Assembly (NCBI RefSeq): GCF_029968015.1
Contig: NZ_JASCIS010000030.1
Location: 31,912-95,911 of the forward strand
Length of the DNA stretch: 64,000 bases
From: Streptomyces luteolus
Lineage (GTDB): Bacteria; Actinomycetota; Actinomycetes; Streptomycetales; Streptomycetaceae
Direction of reading: 5' to 3'
Each line of letters begins with the position of its first letter. Position 1 is the stretch's first letter. The notes beneath the pieces are model-generated. The model saw nothing but the letters and a program-made list of their open reading frames with translations, searched no databases and was not told the DNA's origin. Position numbers and translations under genes: made by a program. This document shows positions 62,369 to 64,000 of the stretch, piece by piece.

Positions 62369-62866
62369 ATGGAGGACGAGGTCGACCGGCTGGTCGCGGC
62401 ATGGCGGAGAGAACGCCCCGACCTGGACGTGGAACCGCTCGAGGTGCTGAGCCGGGTGAGCAGGCTCGCCCGCCATCTCGACCGGGCCCGTCGCCTTGCG
62501 TTCTCCGAGCACAACCTGGAGCCCTGGGAGTTCGACGTCCTCACCTCGCTGCGGCGTGCGGGCGCTCCGTACCAGCTCTCCCCCGGGCAGTTGCTCACAC
62601 AGACCCTCGTCACCTCCGGCACGATGACCAACCGCATCGACAGGCTCGCCAAGAAGGGCCTGGTGGAGCGGCTTCCGGACCCCAGCGACCGGCGTGGCGT
62701 CCTGGTCCGCCTCACGCCCGAGGGCCGGGACCGGGCCGACCAGGCCCTGGCCGGGCTGCTCGACCAGGAGCGCGCGATCCTCGCGGAGCTGTCGCGTACG
62801 CAGCGGGGTGAACTGGCCGGTCTACTACGCCAGTTGACCGCCCCGTTCGACAACATCCCCGGCTAG
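62369..62866 (+). CDS. MarR-family transcriptional regulator
   Basis: A 165-residue regulator. The winged helix spans about residues 50-120, with LSPGQLLTQTLVTSGTMTNRIDRLAKKGLVERLPDPSDRRG, the typical recognition helix and wing (DxRxxxV). The ATG at 62369 lies just after a candidate -10. It is divergent from the tam-like gene, with a palindromic operator between. Its last 42 bp overlap the convergent response-regulator gene. Confidence 0.9.
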   Translation: MEDEVDRLVAAWRRERPDLDVEPLEVLSRVSRLARHLDRARRLAFSEHNLEPWEFDVLTSLRRAGAPYQLSPGQLLTQTLVTSGTMTNRIDRLAKKGLVERLPDPSDRRGVLVRLTPEGRDRADQALAGLLDQERAILAELSRTQRGELAGLLRQLTAPFDNIPG

Positions 62867-63664
62867 TTCGAGTTCGGCCGGGCCCACGCCCGCGCGCCGG
62901 GCGAGCGCGACGGCCGCGAGGGTGGAGTGGACTCCCAGCTTCCCCAGGACGTTCTGCATATGGGTCCGGACGGTGTGCGGTGAGAGGAAGAGGCGCTCGG
63001 CGACGGCTTTGCGCCCCAGGCCCGCGACCATGCAGCGCAGCACTTCCCGCTCACGCGGCGTCAGGGACTCCACGAGCCGCTCGCTCTCGGTGCGGTGCTT
63101 TCGGGCCGCGGTGAGTTCGCGCAGTACGCCGGTCAGCAGCGCGGGCGGCAGATGCGTCTCGTCGCGCAGCACGCCGCGGACGACGCTGAGCAGCCGGGAC
63201 AGCGAGCAGTCCTTGGCGACCCAGCCGGAGGCACCGGCCTGCAGCGCGTGGGCCGCGCGACGCGGGTCGTCCTTCTCGGCGAGTACGACCGTACGGACCG
63301 CGGGGTGGGCCGAACGCACGGCTGCGACCAGGGAGATGCCGTCGGTCAGACCCCCGCTCTCCGGGCCGTCCGGCGGGGGCGCGGCACGCATGCCGGGCAG
63401 GGCTGCTGTGCTGGGCAGGGCTGTGCCGGGCCGGGCTGTGCCGGGCAGGGCTGTGCCGGGCAGGGCCGTATCGCCCAGGTCGGCGTCGACGAGCAGGACG
63501 TCGAATCTGCGGCCTTCGGCGAGGCCGCGCTCCAGGCAGCGCAGGGCGGCGGGGCCGCTGCCCGCGGCTGCCACGTCGACGTCGGGCTCGGCCGCGAGTG
63601 CGGCCGCGAGCGACTCGGCGAAGATGCGGTGGTCGTCGACGACCAGGACCCGGATTCGGACCAC
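62825..63664 (-). CDS. LuxR/NarL-type response regulator with repeat insertion in the receiver
   Basis: A 279-residue protein. The receiver has the acidic pair Asp10/Asp11, phosphoacceptor Asp60 (LLVDADLGD) and Lys151, but the conserved Thr/Ser is Ala129 (VVLAEKDD). Between about residues 66 and 105, right after the phospho-Asp, an Ala-Leu-Pro-Gly-Thr repeat is inserted. The LuxR helix-turn-helix is at about 205-260 (SLTPREREVLRCMVAGLGRKAVAERLFLS). No kinase is adjacent. The gene overlaps marR by 42 bp on the opposite strand. Confidence 0.85.
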   Translation of the reverse strand: MVRIRVLVVDDHRIFAESLAAALAAEPDVDVAAAGSGPAALRCLERGLAEGRRFDVLLVDADLGDTALPGTALPGTARPGTALPSTAALPGMRAAPPPDGPESGGLTDGISLVAAVRSAHPAVRTVVLAEKDDPRRAAHALQAGASGWVAKDCSLSRLLSVVRGVLRDETHLPPALLTGVLRELTAARKHRTESERLVESLTPREREVLRCMVAGLGRKAVAERLFLSPHTVRTHMQNVLGKLGVHSTLAAVALARRAGVGPAELELAGDVVERGGQLA

Positions 63665-63927
63665 GTGATACCCCCAGGCTCGTGTTCCGGGAAGCGCCTG
63701 CCTCCCGAACCCCCCGGTGGGAGACGGAAATTGGTGACAGCAACGCAGGTACGGCGCCCGGGGTGCGGGGTCGCCGCAGTCGGAGCCTCGGCCGCCGCCG
63801 TGCTCTGACTGCTACCCCCACTCCGGGCGTCGTACCCGGCTGTCTCGCCCCCTGATCAGCACCGGCCCCCACCGGTGCTGTGCATCAGGGTACGGCGGGG
63901 AGCGGGGAGGGGCGGGGTAGTTGCAGA
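63665..63927. other. Gene-free region
   Basis: Upstream of the response regulator. I see no convincing gene on either strand; a promoter for the response regulator is expected near 63670-63740. Confidence 0.5.
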
Positions 63928-64000
63928 TTTTCCCCTCCCCGCCCCTTCCCGAAAGTCCTGCCGGACGGGCCTCCTCAATCGCCGGAGGGGCTCAAATTTG
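63928..64000. repeat. Left half of the modular inverted-repeat element, cut by the window end
   Basis: The 27-bp pyrimidine module (63928-63954), then CCGGACGGGC and CTCCTCAATCGCCGGAGGGGCT (63971-63992) reproduce the order seen in the left half of the element at 36415-36600. The remainder lies outside the window. Confidence 0.8.

Overview
The window is chromosomal DNA from a Streptomyces (or very close relative). The evidence is the very high G+C content with C/G-ending codons, a tRNA-Leu(UAA) gene identical in design to bldA, paired resuscitation-promoting-factor (Rpf) genes with a ydaO-type (c-di-AMP) riboswitch, and actinobacterial gene orders such as eno-ftsB-DUF501-ppx and glmU-prs-rplY-pth. 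I saw no prophage, IS element, CRISPR array or rRNA.

Layout. 1-8.8 kb: end of a cytosine permease, a small membrane protein, a divergent SDR/XRE pair, cystathionine beta-synthase, an SGNH esterase, a thiolase and small conserved proteins. 8.8-15.3 kb: Bax-inhibitor-like protein, bldA, an FtsE/FtsX-type (MacB-like) ABC transporter and a cyclopropane-fatty-acid-synthase-like methyltransferase. 15.5-20.7 kb: type II NADH dehydrogenase behind a near-consensus Rex operator, then the leftward eno-ftsB-DUF501-ppx operon. 21.1-32.8 kb: two Rpf-like secreted hydrolases, P450-mazG, a SurA-like lipoprotein, a Ser/Thr kinase overlapping a membrane protein gene, a GNAT, a MOSC protein, an SCO6745-family protein divergent from a TetR regulator, and an NTF2-like protein. 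32.8-36.3 kb: mfd. 36.4-43.3 kb: a terminal-inverted-repeat element, a frameshifted DUF2079 gene, an MFS exporter with a collagen-like tail, a DUF485/acetate-type symporter pair and a DivIVA-like coiled-coil protein. 43.5-49.3 kb: a polymorphic-toxin-like locus. 49.3-51.7 kb: an orphan histidine kinase, an HTH/homing-endonuclease-like gene and tRNA-Gln(UUG). 51.8-56.4 kb: glmU, prs, rplY (ctc), pth and a small membrane protein. 56.5-63.7 kb: ppc, a fatty acid desaturase with its TetR, a trans-aconitate-methyltransferase-like gene divergent from a MarR regulator, and an orphan LuxR-type response regulator with an odd receiver domain.

How the parts work together. Most of the window is housekeeping: glycolysis and anaplerosis (eno, ppc), precursor supply (glmU, prs), transcription-coupled repair (mfd), translation (rplY, pth, two tRNAs), respiration (ndh), spore and cell-wall biology (Rpf pair, FtsB) and lipid modification (desaturase, methyltransferase). 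bldA is the developmental regulator here; I found no in-frame TTA codon in the called genes by eye.

The best candidate for an under-described system is 43560-49251. It has two divergent gene pairs: a WHH/HNH-type nuclease fused to a SUKH (SMI1/KNR4) domain, cotranscribed with a 1022-residue Imm35-like/collagen-like/deaminase-like/SUKH-4 protein; and, facing the other way, a YwqJ-type deaminase with a SUKH-3 partner. No secretion module or RHS/LXG carrier is present. A family of modular intergenic repeats (2.3, 13.7, 25.7, 36.4, 42.3 and 63.9 kb) and a reversal of strand G/C bias near 51.7 kb are the other structures not explained by genes.
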